Positions 1 through 7,944 of a DNA stretch of 38,493 nt are shown here, piece by piece. The position numbers were made by a program, and so were the translations under genes. Numbering within the stretch: position 1 is the first letter of the stretch; each line of letters starts with the position of its first letter. The DNA is from an uncultured Bacteroides sp. Its GTDB lineage: Bacteria; Bacteroidota; Bacteroidia; Bacteroidales; Bacteroidaceae. The stretch is taken from contig UQTJ01000028.1 of assembly GCA_900544075.1 (NCBI GenBank), positions 1-38,493 of the forward strand, given 5' to 3'. Under the pieces are notes generated by a model, which saw only the letters and a program-made list of their open reading frames with translations, made no database searches and was not told the DNA's origin.

Positions 1-283
1 TGTTACAAGCCTTGCGGAAATCGGCATTTGTAGTATATGGTGCTCTGAAGTCAAGGGCATTTGCACGTATCAGAACGCCGTCACATGAATCACCGGTTGA
101 TGCACCTGTAAGAACACTCACTTTAAAATGTTCCCCACGCGCGTGCTTTTCCTCTGCCATTTTAGCCAACTCGGCTGTAACAGCCTTAGGAGTTCCGGCT
201 GGTGTAAATCCACTTAATCCAATAATATCTCCGTCTTTAATCAAACTTGCAGCTTCGGCCGCTGTCATAAATTTATAGCTCAT
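1..283 (-). CDS. Succinate/acetyl-CoA transferase, N-terminal part (cut by window edge)
   Basis: Reading the complement from the ATG at 283 gives 94 codons with no stop, beginning MSYKFMTAAEAASLIKDGD and continuing with GLSGFTPAGTPKAVTAELA. This is the typical N-terminus of the acetyl-CoA hydrolase/transferase (Cat1-like) family, which moves CoA between succinate and acetyl- or propionyl-CoA. In Bacteroidales such an enzyme usually serves succinate-propionate fermentation in the cytoplasm. The catalytic glutamate lies in the missing C-terminal part, so the exact substrate cannot be judged. The gene is divergent from miaB. A plus-strand open frame over the same bases is only its shadow. Confidence 0.85.
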   Translation of the reverse strand, partial: MSYKFMTAAEAASLIKDGDIIGLSGFTPAGTPKAVTAELAKMAEEKHARGEHFKVSVLTGASTGDSCDGVLIRANALDFRAPYTTNADFRKACN

Positions 284-346
284 GATATTGTGTTTTTAAA
301 GTTATTTGTATATATTTGAAAATCAAATAGTATTTTTGAGGCAGTC

Positions 347-354
347 CAAAGTTA
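347..354 (-). promoter_or_regulatory. Candidate -7 element of the CoA-transferase gene
   Basis: On the minus strand this reads TAACTTTG, a match to the Bacteroidota -7 consensus TAnnTTTG, 64 bp before the ATG. A TTTG lies 17 bp upstream (372-375), a little closer than the usual 19-21 bp. The assignment rests on consensus only. Confidence 0.45.
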
Positions 355-490
355 GAAAAAAAACGTCAAAACAAACATTTTTATCATTATTTTCTAATAA
401 AAAATACATTTTTTCAGCAACAACAGCTATTTTTACGACAAAAGAGCAGTCTTTTTTAATCTATAATTAAAAACTGTCATCTATCCCAGG

Positions 491-553
491 AAAAACGCTT
501 CGTCATTCGATTCAAAACGTTTCGTCATTTAAACTAAAACGACGAAGCGTTTT
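491..553. repeat. 63-bp three-site repeat element, copy A
   Basis: Inverted arms AAAACGCTTCGTC (492-504) and GACGAAGCGTTTT (541-553) flank exactly 36 bp. Inside is a further arm-like copy, CGTTTCGTC, 22 bp after the left one. The same layout with the same 36-bp spacing recurs at 25890-25953. The arms could form a hairpin, but no long T-run follows and the element lies in a divergent intergenic region, so a protein-binding or mobile-repeat role is as likely as termination. Confidence 0.65.
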
Positions 554-580
554 GGAGCCATAAACCGAAACCTTGTTTTT

Positions 581-613
581 GCTTTGTGCTTCACTCGGTT
601 TGCACTATCTTTA
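581..613 (+). promoter_or_regulatory. Upstream, degenerate copy of the miaB promoter
   Basis: TTTG (583-586), a 19-bp spacer and TATCTTTA (606-613). The 32 bp at 581-612 match 662-693 with one mismatch. The final A breaks the TAnnTTTG consensus, so this copy is probably weaker. Confidence 0.45.
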
Positions 614-661
614 GATAAGAAAGGCTGCACCTCGGAATCAAAACCTGAAAACTTTGTTTCC

Positions 662-694
662 GCTTTGTGTTTCACTCGGTTTGCACTATCTTTG
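662..694 (+). promoter_or_regulatory. miaB promoter
   Basis: TTTG (664-667), a 19-bp spacer and TATCTTTG (687-694) match the Bacteroidota -33/-7 promoter well. Transcription should begin near 700, so the reading-frame extension that begins at 654 cannot be translated from it. This supports the miaB start at 726. Confidence 0.75.
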
Positions 695-725
695 CAGAAA
701 TTTTAATCAACAAATATACATATTT

Positions 726-2099
726 ATGACAAATGAAGCAACAGGAGCAGACTTAAAATCTGCAACTGAACAGGACAGCAAAAAACTGTTCATCGAAACT
801 TACGGATGCCAGATGAATGTGGCAGACAGTGAAGTAATAGCATCCATCATGCAGATGGCAGGCTACTCTCCATGCGAAACTCTTGAAGAGGCTGACGCAG
901 TGTTTATGAACACATGCTCTATCAGGGACAATGCGGAACAGAAGATTCTGAACCGCCTGGAATTCTTCCATTCTCTGAGAAAGAAAAGAAAGAATCTGAT
1001 AGTCGGTGTATTGGGCTGTATGGCAGAACGTGTGAAAGAAGACTTGATAGAAAACCATCATGTTGACCTTGTGGCAGGACCGGACGCATACCTTACTCTT
1101 CCGGAACTTATAGCATCAGTTGAAGCAGGCGAGAAAGCCATCAACGTGGAACTTTCAACCACTGAAACCTACCGTGATGTAATCCCTTCACGTATCTGCG
1201 GAAACCACATTTCAGGATTCGTGTCAATAATGCGTGGTTGTAACAACTTCTGCCATTACTGTATCGTTCCTTATACAAGAGGACGCGAAAGAAGCCGCGA
1301 TGTGGAAAGTATCCTTAATGAGGTACATGACCTCGAAAAGAAAGGCTACAAGGAAGTAACCCTATTGGGGCAGAACGTAAATTCATACCGCTTTGAAAAA
1401 GACGGAGAGACAGTCACATTCCCTATGCTCCTCCGCATAGTAGCCGAAGCCGTTCCGGGAATGAGAGTACGTTTCACCACATCACATCCTAAGGACATGA
1501 GCGACGAGACGCTCCATGTCATAGCAGAAGTGCCAAACGTATGCAAGCACATCCATCTGCCTGTACAGAGCGGAAGTTCGCGCATACTGAAACTGATGAA
1601 CAGAAAATATACACGCGAATGGTATCTTGAAAGAGTAGAGGCTATACGCCGCATCATCCCTGACTGCGGACTCAGCACAGACATATTCTCAGGATTCCAC
1701 AGCGAAACGGAAGAAGACCATCAGATGTCACTGTCGCTCATGCGCGAATGTGCATACGACTCGGCATTCATGTTCAAGTATTCCGAAAGACCGGGTACAT
1801 ACGCATCGAAACATCTTCCTGACGATGTACCTGAAGAAATCAAAATCAGACGTCTGAACGAAATGATTGAACTTCAGAACCAGCTTTCAGCCGAAAGTAA
1901 TGCAAAGGATGTAGGAAAAACATTCGAAGTTCTTGCAGAAGGCGTATCAAAACGCTCAAAGGAACAGTTGTTCGGACGTACGGAACAGAATAAAGTCGTA
2001 GTATTCGACAGAGGTTCACACCGCATAGGTGATTTCGTAAAAGTAAAGATTACAGAGTCAAGCTCGGCTACTCTTAAAGGTGTTGAGGTGACTGAATAA
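726..2099 (+). CDS. miaB: tRNA-2-methylthio-N6-dimethylallyladenosine synthase MiaB
   Basis: The product is a 457-residue radical SAM methylthiotransferase that adds the 2-methylthio group to i6A37 of tRNAs reading UNN codons. The N-terminal UPF0004 domain carries the three cysteines for the auxiliary 4Fe-4S cluster (C28, C64, C98). The radical SAM motif CNNFCHYC supplies C172, C176 and C179. The C-terminal part after about residue 385 fits a TRAM RNA-binding domain. The frame is open back to 654, but the promoter at 662-694 overlaps that extension, so the ATG at 726 is the start. The gene stands alone, ends in a hairpin terminator and faces a convergent PspC gene. Confidence 0.96.
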   Translation: MTNEATGADLKSATEQDSKKLFIETYGCQMNVADSEVIASIMQMAGYSPCETLEEADAVFMNTCSIRDNAEQKILNRLEFFHSLRKKRKNLIVGVLGCMAERVKEDLIENHHVDLVAGPDAYLTLPELIASVEAGEKAINVELSTTETYRDVIPSRICGNHISGFVSIMRGCNNFCHYCIVPYTRGRERSRDVESILNEVHDLEKKGYKEVTLLGQNVNSYRFEKDGETVTFPMLLRIVAEAVPGMRVRFTTSHPKDMSDETLHVIAEVPNVCKHIHLPVQSGSSRILKLMNRKYTREWYLERVEAIRRIIPDCGLSTDIFSGFHSETEEDHQMSLSLMRECAYDSAFMFKYSERPGTYASKHLPDDVPEEIKIRRLNEMIELQNQLSAESNAKDVGKTFEVLAEGVSKRSKEQLFGRTEQNKVVVFDRGSHRIGDFVKVKITESSSATLKGVEVTE

Positions 2100-2108
2100 G
2101 AAATCAGC

Positions 2109-2160
2109 AACAGAGGCACGAAGATATTAATAAAATATCGATATGCCTCTGTTTATTTTT
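2109..2160. terminator. Terminator between miaB and the PspC gene
   Basis: AACAGAGGCA (2109-2118) pairs with TGCCTCTGTT (2144-2153), followed by a T-rich run to 2160. It lies 10 bp after the miaB stop. The convergent gene ends at 2183, so it may work in both directions. Confidence 0.8.
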
Positions 2161-2182
2161 TGGTTCACTCAACAATGACCAT

Positions 2183-2374
2183 TCACCATCTCCTCTCCGG
2201 CATCACAATCATAAGTATTAGATATACTATCACACCGGAAAATGCAGTAAACACAGTAAGCAATGCATAAGCTACTCTTACTAAAGTTGTATCAAAGCCA
2301 AAATATTCTGCCAGACCAGCACATACGCCGGCTATCATGCGGTCATTGGAACGTGTAAGTTTTCTATTATTCAT
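2183..2374 (-). CDS. PspC-domain small membrane protein
   Basis: This 63-residue protein is almost wholly one PspC domain: KLTRSNDRMIAGVCAGLAEY near the N-terminus, then one long hydrophobic segment (about residues 33-58) ending MPERRW. PspC proteins are inner-membrane partners of the phage-shock/envelope-stress response in Proteobacteria. The short stand-alone forms common in Bacteroidota have no well-defined role. No pspA or other psp gene is nearby. It is convergent with miaB and seems to be a single-gene unit. Confidence 0.88.
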   Translation of the reverse strand: MNNRKLTRSNDRMIAGVCAGLAEYFGFDTTLVRVAYALLTVFTAFSGVIVYLILMIVMPERRW

Positions 2375-2504
2375 AATCTCCTGTTTATTTTACATACGAA
2401 GATAGTAAAAAACGGTGAATATATGCACTTACTCTTAAAAACTTTTAAATAAATGCCATATATACCTATTTATTTTGTTATTTTGCAGGAAATTAGGGAT
2501 AAAA

Positions 2505-3407
2505 GTGAGTAAACTATATATAGACAAGTGTCCGATATGCGGACAAAGCCGGTTTGAGAAGGTTATGACATGTACAGACCATTATGCCACGGGCGAATCG
2601 TTCGATTTGTGCCGCTGCATGAATTGTAGCTTTATGTTTACTCAAAATGCGCCTGTCGAGTCTGAGATAGGCAGATATTACGAATCACCGGATTATATTT
2701 CACACAGCGATACTCACAAGGGGCTTATGAACTCGGTATACCATAAGGTAAGAAAGCATATGCTTTCAGAAAAGGCCAGACTTGTGAGCAGGAACAGCAA
2801 TCTCACATGCGGAAGAATTCTTGACATCGGTACCGGTACGGGCTATTTTGCCGACAAGATGAAAAGAGAAGGCTGGCAAGTATCTGCCATCGAAAAGAGT
2901 CCTCAGGCAAGAGAATTTGCCAAGGAGCATTTCGGACTGAGTGTAAACCCTCCGGAAACATTGTTTACTCTTAAAGAAAAATCTTTTGATGTCATCACGC
3001 TTTGGCATGTAATGGAGCATCTGGAACAGTTGGACCGTACATGGGATACATTGGACAGGATTCTTAAAGACAGCGGAACACTGATAATTGCAGTACCTAA
3101 CGCCGCTTCCTACGATGCCGAAAAATATAAGGAGATGTGGGCAGCATATGACGTTCCGCGCCATTTGTGGCATTTCACACCGTCAACTATCAAAAAGCTC
3201 GCTTCAAAGCATGGATTTGCGATGACAGAAAGATATCCTATGCCATTCGATGCTTTCTATGTATCAATGCTCAGCGAAAAGTATATGAAGAAATCGCATA
3301 CTTTCGTGCGCGGATTATTCACAGGCACAAAAGCCTGGTTTGCATCGCTCAATCACAAGGACAAGAGCAGCTCTATGATTTATATATTCAGAAAGAAACA
3401 GTTATGA
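2505..3407 (+). CDS. Class I SAM-dependent methyltransferase with N-terminal zinc-ribbon-like part
   Basis: The product has 300 residues. Two cysteine pairs near the N-terminus, CPICG and later CRCMNC, look like a zinc ribbon. A Methyltransf_23-type Rossmann fold follows, with motif I LDIGTGTGYFADKM and the later VMEHLEQLD. This pattern is common in enzymes that methylate lipids, quinones or surface sugars; the substrate here is unknown. I chose the GTG at 2505, preceded by purine-rich AGGGATAAAA. The frame extends to a TTG at 2475, but that stretch resembles promoter sequence. The stop overlaps the ftsX start (ATGA), so it heads the ftsX-folK operon. Confidence 0.8.
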   Translation: MSKLYIDKCPICGQSRFEKVMTCTDHYATGESFDLCRCMNCSFMFTQNAPVESEIGRYYESPDYISHSDTHKGLMNSVYHKVRKHMLSEKARLVSRNSNLTCGRILDIGTGTGYFADKMKREGWQVSAIEKSPQAREFAKEHFGLSVNPPETLFTLKEKSFDVITLWHVMEHLEQLDRTWDTLDRILKDSGTLIIAVPNAASYDAEKYKEMWAAYDVPRHLWHFTPSTIKKLASKHGFAMTERYPMPFDAFYVSMLSEKYMKKSHTFVRGLFTGTKAWFASLNHKDKSSSMIYIFRKKQL

Positions 3408-4264
3408 AAAAACATAAGTCAACATTCGACATGCAGTTTATTACAGCAGGTATAAGCACCACAATGGTATTGTTCCTATTAGGGCTTGTGGTATTCTTTG
3501 TACTTACTGCAAACAATCTTTCTGTATATATAAGAGAGAACATTGCTTTCAGTGCGATACTCGATGACGGAATAAAGGAAACCTCGATAATAAAACTTCA
3601 GGAAAGCCTCAACAAAAAGGATTATGTAAAACAGACTGTGTACATATCCAAGGACCAGGCTCTGAAAGAACAGATTGAGGCCATGGGCACTGACCCGAGC
3701 GAATTTCTCGGCCATAACCCTTTCAATGCGTCAATAGAGATAAAGCTTAATGCGGGATATACACATCCTGACAGCATAAAATGGATAGAAAAGGAACTGA
3801 TGGAGAACAAGAGTATTCTCGAAGTAAGCTACCCTCAGAATCTGCTTGACTCTGTAAACAGGAATCTTCAGAAGATAAGCGCTTTTCTGCTTGGGCTTGC
3901 GATTCTGCTCTCACTCATCTCTTTCTCGCTGATAAACAACACTATACGCCTGACCATCTATTCTAAAAGATTTCTGATACACACCATGAAACTGGTCGGT
4001 GCAAGCTGGGGATTCATACGCCGCCCGTTCATCACCAGAAACCTGTGGATAGGAATACTTTCAGGAGCTGTAGCCAACGCCATTCTTACGGCATCGGCCT
4101 ATACGGCAGTGAAATACGAACCGGAGCTTCTGGCTATAGTATCACCGGAGAGTATTATGATTGTAGCAGCCGCGGTAATGGTGTTCGGTATGATAATAAC
4201 GACATTTTGCGCATACATATCAATCAACAAATATCTGCGTATGAAAATAAGTGAACTCTATTGA
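3404..4264 (+). CDS. ftsX: Cell-division permease-like protein FtsX
   Basis: The protein has 286 residues. A short cytoplasmic N-terminus and a first membrane segment (about residues 16-36) precede an extracytoplasmic domain of roughly 120 residues. Three more membrane segments follow, with the conserved stretch NNTIRLTIYSKRFLIHTMKLVGAS. This is the FtsX layout: with the ATPase FtsE it links the divisome to peptidoglycan hydrolases at the septum. No ftsE gene is in the window, which is usual in Bacteroidota. The frame runs back to 3167 inside the methyltransferase, but the ATG at 3404 overlaps the upstream stop by 4 bp and gives the normal FtsX length. Confidence 0.9.
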   Translation: MKKHKSTFDMQFITAGISTTMVLFLLGLVVFFVLTANNLSVYIRENIAFSAILDDGIKETSIIKLQESLNKKDYVKQTVYISKDQALKEQIEAMGTDPSEFLGHNPFNASIEIKLNAGYTHPDSIKWIEKELMENKSILEVSYPQNLLDSVNRNLQKISAFLLGLAILLSLISFSLINNTIRLTIYSKRFLIHTMKLVGASWGFIRRPFITRNLWIGILSGAVANAILTASAYTAVKYEPELLAIVSPESIMIVAAAVMVFGMIITTFCAYISINKYLRMKISELY

Positions 4265-4284
4265 TAACAATAAATAATCAAGAT

Positions 4285-4530
4285 ATGGACAGAACCAAAT
4301 TTGCATTCGACAAGACAAACTTCATCCTCCTGGGTATAGGGATGGCAGTTATCATTATCGGCTTTCTGCTGATGACAGGCCCGGGTTCTACAGAAACGAC
4401 TTTCGAACCTGACATTTTCAGTGTACGCCGCATAAAAGTAGCCCCTTTTGTATGTTTCGTAGGATTTATCTTTATGATATACGGCATACTGCGAAAACCG
4501 AAATCAATTTCAGAAAACATAGAAGAATAA
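4285..4530 (+). CDS. DUF3098 small two-helix membrane protein
   Basis: The product is an 81-residue protein with two hydrophobic segments (about residues 11-31 and 53-71) separated by a polar loop containing FEPDIFSVRRIKVAPFVC. That arrangement identifies the Bacteroidota family DUF3098. Its function is unknown. It sits 20 bp after ftsX and 6 bp before uppP; from memory this order recurs in related genomes, which suggests a cell-envelope or division role. The start is the ATG at 4285. A TTG at 4261 is in frame but overlaps the ftsX stop. Confidence 0.82.
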   Translation: MDRTKFAFDKTNFILLGIGMAVIIIGFLLMTGPGSTETTFEPDIFSVRRIKVAPFVCFVGFIFMIYGILRKPKSISENIEE

Positions 4531-4536
4531 ACAAAC

Positions 4537-5340
4537 ATGACTTGGATTGAAGCTATTATTTTAGGGCTCCTGCAAGGACTTACAGAATATCTGCCTGTGA
4601 GCAGCAGTGGGCATCTTGCCATAGGTTCTGCACTTTTTGGTATAGAAGGAGAAGAAAACCTGACATTTACCATCGTGGTACACGTGGCTACCGTACTCAG
4701 TACATTAGTTATATTATGGAAAGAGATAGACTGGATTTTCCGCGGTCTGTTCAAATTCCGGATGAATGAAGAAACAAAATATGTTCTGAACATCATTGTT
4801 TCCATGATTCCGGTTGGAATAGTAGGACTATTCTTCAAGGATTATGTAGAAGACATATTCGGTTCGGGACTTCTGATTGTAGGAATCATGCTGTTGCTCA
4901 CAGCTTCTCTGCTGGTATTCTCATATTATGCCAAGCCTCGTACAAAAGAGAAAATCAGCATGAAAGATGCGTTCATCATCGGTCTGGCTCAGGCTTGTGC
5001 AGTAATGCCCGGCCTTTCGCGTTCCGGTTCTACCATTGCTACAGGATTGCTATTGGGCAACAAGAAAGAATCGCTTGCACAATTCTCGTTCCTTATGGTT
5101 ATCCCTCCGATATTGGGAGAAGCATTGCTCAGCGGAATGGAAATCGTAAAAGACGCATCTGCAGCTGATGCAAGTATATCTGTAGGCGCACTTATTGCAG
5201 GATTCCTTGCTGCTTTCATCTCCGGATGCATCGCCTGCAAATGGATGATAAACATCGTCAAGAAAGGAAAGTTGGTTTACTTCGGTATCTATTGTGCGAT
5301 AGCCGGAGCAATAACTATAGCTGTATCATTATTAAACTAA
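4537..5340 (+). CDS. uppP: Undecaprenyl-diphosphatase UppP (BacA)
   Basis: This 267-residue polytopic membrane enzyme removes one phosphate from undecaprenyl diphosphate, recycling the lipid carrier for peptidoglycan and surface-glycan synthesis. Loss or excess changes bacitracin sensitivity in other bacteria. Both signature loops are intact: GLTEYLPVSSSGHL (residues 14-27, with E17 and H26) and GLSRSGSTIATG (159-170, with R162). The length is normal. It is inside the ftsX-folK operon, 6 bp after DUF3098 and 10 bp before truB. Confidence 0.95.
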   Translation: MTWIEAIILGLLQGLTEYLPVSSSGHLAIGSALFGIEGEENLTFTIVVHVATVLSTLVILWKEIDWIFRGLFKFRMNEETKYVLNIIVSMIPVGIVGLFFKDYVEDIFGSGLLIVGIMLLLTASLLVFSYYAKPRTKEKISMKDAFIIGLAQACAVMPGLSRSGSTIATGLLLGNKKESLAQFSFLMVIPPILGEALLSGMEIVKDASAADASISVGALIAGFLAAFISGCIACKWMINIVKKGKLVYFGIYCAIAGAITIAVSLLN

Positions 5341-5350
5341 AACGGTCTGT

Positions 5351-6058
5351 ATGCTGGATTTTAAGGAAGGAGAAATTCTATACATTGACAAACCGCTGAA
5401 GTGGACATCATTTGCAGTAGTAAACAAACTCAGATATCACATAAGCCGTAAACTCGGGGTAAAAAAAATAAAAGTAGGACATGCGGGAACTCTCGACCCT
5501 CTTGCCACAGGAGTGATGATTATCTGCACCGGAAAGGCTACAAAGAGAATAGAGGAGTTTCAGTATCATACTAAGGAATACATAGCCACCCTGCAATTAG
5601 GGGCTACCACTCCGTCGTTCGATCTTGAAAAGGAAATAGACGCGACGTATCCTACCGAACATATCACCCGCGAAATGGTGGAAGACGTTCTGAAAAAGTT
5701 CATCGGAACCATAGAACAGGTGCCGCCGGTATTCTCGGCATGTAAGGTGGACGGGAAAAGAGCCTACGACCTTGCAAGAAAAGGCGATGAAGTTGAACTA
5801 AAAGCCAAGACTCTTGTTATAGATGATATAGAGCTTCTGGAATGCAATCTGCCTGAGATAAAAATCAGAGTAGTCTGCAGCAAAGGAACTTACATCAGAG
5901 CTTTGGCAAGGGATATCGGACAAGCCCTAAACAGCGGAGCACACCTCACCGGACTTATTCGCACACGTGTGGGCGAAGTGAAGCTGGAAGACTGTATGAA
6001 ACCTGAAGAATTCGAGCAATGGCTCTACAAGCAAGATATTAAAGTTACAAACGATTAA
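5351..6058 (+). CDS. truB: tRNA pseudouridine(55) synthase TruB
   Basis: The product has 235 residues and converts U55 to pseudouridine in the T-loop of nearly all tRNAs. The catalytic motif GHAGTLDPLATGV is present, with aspartate 49 as the nucleophile. Further family blocks are PVFSACKVDGKRAYDLAR and CSKGTYIRALARDIG. The protein is shorter than E. coli TruB at the C-terminus, as is usual for Bacteroidota forms lacking a long PUA extension. It lies between uppP and queA in the same operon, beside another tRNA-modification enzyme. Confidence 0.95.
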   Translation: MLDFKEGEILYIDKPLKWTSFAVVNKLRYHISRKLGVKKIKVGHAGTLDPLATGVMIICTGKATKRIEEFQYHTKEYIATLQLGATTPSFDLEKEIDATYPTEHITREMVEDVLKKFIGTIEQVPPVFSACKVDGKRAYDLARKGDEVELKAKTLVIDDIELLECNLPEIKIRVVCSKGTYIRALARDIGQALNSGAHLTGLIRTRVGEVKLEDCMKPEEFEQWLYKQDIKVTND

Positions 6059-6078
6059 GGAAAGAAAGGACCAAAAAG

Positions 6079-7134
6079 ATGAAACTGTCACAATTCAAAT
6101 TCAAATTGCCGGATGAAAAAATTGCTCTGTATCCTACAGATTACAGAGACGAGTCACGCCTGATGGTAGTACACAAATCTACAGGCGAAATAGAACACAA
6201 GATGTTCAAGGACATCCTGAATTATTTCGACGACAAGGATGTGTTTATCTTTAACGACACAAAAGTATTCCCTGCACGTTTGTACGGAAACAAGGAAAAG
6301 ACCGGTGCCAAGATAGAAGTATTCCTTTTAAGAGAACTGAACGAGGAACTTCGTCTGTGGGACGTTCTTGTTGACCCGGCACGTAAGATACGTATCGGAA
6401 ACAAGCTGTATTTCGGTGAAGACGACTCTATGGTGGCCGAAGTAATAGACAACACTACTTCAAGAGGACGTACCCTACGCTTCCTCTACGACGGTCCGCA
6501 CGATGAATTCAAGAAAGCTCTGTATGCGCTTGGAGAACCACCATTGCCTCCATTCATCAACCGCCGCGCAGAAGCTATCGACGAAGAGCGTTTCCAGAAT
6601 ATCTTCGCGAAGAACGAAGGAGCCGTTACAGTTCCTGCTTCAGGACTACACTTCAGCCGCGAGCTTATGAAGCGTATGGAAATCAAGGGTATAGACTTTG
6701 CATTCATCACAATGCATGCCGGACTCGGCAACTTCCGCGAAATAGACGTTGAAGACCTTACAAAGCATAAGGTTGACTCAGAACAGATGTTTGTCAATGC
6801 AGAGGCATGCCGCATAGTAAACAATGCCAAAGACAACGGCCATAACATCTGTGCCGTAGGTACTACTGTAATGAGAACCATAGAAACAGCAGTCAGCACA
6901 GACGGACATCTTAAGGAATACGAGGGATGGACAAACAAGTTCATCTTCCCTCCATATCAATTCAGCGTGGCTAACTCAATGGTAAGCAACTTCAATATGC
7001 CTATGTCTACAATGCTTATGCTGGTTTGCTCATACGGTGGATACGAACTTATAATGGATGCCTACAACGTCGCCCTTAAAGAAGACTACCGCTTCGGTAC
7101 TTACGGTGATGCTATGCTTATACTTGACAAATAA
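6079..7134 (+). CDS. queA: S-adenosylmethionine:tRNA ribosyltransferase-isomerase QueA
   Basis: The 351-residue protein makes epoxyqueuosine by moving the ribosyl part of SAM onto preQ1 at position 34 of GUN-anticodon tRNAs. Family features are the N-terminal KLPDEKIALYP, the block DVFIFNDTKVFPARLYG, and VTVPASGLHFS followed by the HAGLGNFREI segment. The length is typical. It starts 20 bp after truB and ends 2 bp before folK. No other queuosine gene is in the window. Confidence 0.96.
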   Translation: MKLSQFKFKLPDEKIALYPTDYRDESRLMVVHKSTGEIEHKMFKDILNYFDDKDVFIFNDTKVFPARLYGNKEKTGAKIEVFLLRELNEELRLWDVLVDPARKIRIGNKLYFGEDDSMVAEVIDNTTSRGRTLRFLYDGPHDEFKKALYALGEPPLPPFINRRAEAIDEERFQNIFAKNEGAVTVPASGLHFSRELMKRMEIKGIDFAFITMHAGLGNFREIDVEDLTKHKVDSEQMFVNAEACRIVNNAKDNGHNICAVGTTVMRTIETAVSTDGHLKEYEGWTNKFIFPPYQFSVANSMVSNFNMPMSTMLMLVCSYGGYELIMDAYNVALKEDYRFGTYGDAMLILDK

Positions 7135-7136
7135 TC

Positions 7137-7586
7137 ATGGCAAAAGTATTCTTAGGCCTCGGAACCAACCTTGGCGACAAAAGAAACAATCTGCTAACGG
7201 CAGTAACCAATATAGAAGAAAAGATAGGGAAGGTTACTTCCCTATCTTCTTTTTATGAAACAGAGCCTTGGGGATTTAAGTCGGACAATTCTTTTCTGAA
7301 CGCAGCCCTGTGTGTGGAAACATCGCTTGAGCCCGTAGCTATTCTTCACATCATAAAGGAAATAGAAGTAGAAATGGGCAGGACACAGAAATCGGTAAAC
7401 AAGGTATATGCCGACCGCCCTATCGACATCGACATTCTCCTTTACGATGATATGATTATCAAGTCAGAGGAGCTGACCATCCCCCACCCGCTTATGACTG
7501 AAAGGGATTTTGTGATGAAACCATTGGTGGAAATAGCAGGTGACACTGTGCATCCTCTATTGGGGAAGAAACTATTAGAGATATAA
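7137..7586 (+). CDS. folK: 6-hydroxymethyl-7,8-dihydropterin pyrophosphokinase FolK
   Basis: This 149-residue enzyme transfers pyrophosphate from ATP to 6-hydroxymethyl-7,8-dihydropterin, the step before dihydropteroate synthase in folate synthesis. The family signatures are all there: LGLGTNLGDK at the N-terminus, ETEPWGFKSDNSFLNAA, DRPIDIDILLYDD with the magnesium-binding aspartates, and IPHPLMTERDFVMKPL. Spacing to queA is 2 bp, so translation is probably coupled. It is the last gene of the operon and is followed by a strong terminator. Confidence 0.95.
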   Translation: MAKVFLGLGTNLGDKRNNLLTAVTNIEEKIGKVTSLSSFYETEPWGFKSDNSFLNAALCVETSLEPVAILHIIKEIEVEMGRTQKSVNKVYADRPIDIDILLYDDMIIKSEELTIPHPLMTERDFVMKPLVEIAGDTVHPLLGKKLLEI

Positions 7587-7610
7587 CATACGAGAAATCT
7601 AAATAAATTT

Positions 7611-7664
7611 GGTAGTGAACGACCTGTAAACAGTTAATAAAAAGGTGTTCACTACCCGTTTTTT
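7611..7664 (+). terminator. Terminator of the ftsX-folK operon
   Basis: A perfect 10-bp stem, GGTAGTGAAC (7611-7620) with GTTCACTACC (7647-7656), is followed by CGTTTTTTAT. It lies 25 bp after the folK stop. Confidence 0.88.
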
Positions 7665-7719
7665 ATATGTTCACATAAGGTTACAAACATTCTTTTGTAC
7701 AGAAATAAAAACATTTTCT

Positions 7720-7836
7720 TCAGCACATTTTCTCTATATATAACTTATATTTATAAAAACAAAGCTTGTGTTTATATAAATATAAGTTGTATTTATAAAG
7801 ACACAATCTATATTTAGAGATTATGTCAGCACATTT
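7720..7836. repeat. AT-rich palindrome flanked by 11-bp direct repeats
   Basis: TCAGCACATTT occurs at 7720-7730 and 7826-7836. Between them are perfect 14-bp inverted arms at 7742-7755 (AACTTATATTTATA) and 7775-7788. Composition is very AT-rich. It could be a protein-binding site or the remnant of a small mobile element; nothing decides which. Confidence 0.45.
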
Positions 7837-7897
7837 ACAAGTTTTTTCCAGCATGTCTTACACTTTCCACAGCCGAGTATGTTAAAATAATATGCAT

Positions 7898-7931
7898 TTT
7901 GTAATTATTCCAATTAATATGCGTATCTTTG
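7898..7931 (+). promoter_or_regulatory. metK promoter
   Basis: TATCTTTG (7924-7931) is a perfect -7 element; TTTG (7898-7901) lies 22 bp upstream, slightly wider than usual. Transcription would begin near 7938-7944, just before the aptamer, which supports both calls. Confidence 0.6.
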
Positions 7932-7944
7932 CAGGCGAAAATAA

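Larger units (their letters stand above)
284..725. other. Divergent intergenic region between CoA transferase and miaB
   Basis: This 442-bp region has no gene I can support. It holds the minus-strand promoter at 347-354, the three-site repeat element at 491-553, and two tandem promoter copies at 581-613 and 662-694. The stretch 355-480 is AT-rich and shows nothing else recognisable. Confidence 0.7.

Noticed and set aside
12..278. 88-codon plus-strand open frame at the left edge
   Set aside because: It is antisense to the clear CoA-transferase N-terminus and its translation has no family resemblance.
654..725. N-terminal extension of MiaB by 24 codons
   Set aside because: It overlaps the miaB promoter (662-694) and lies before the predicted start of transcription.
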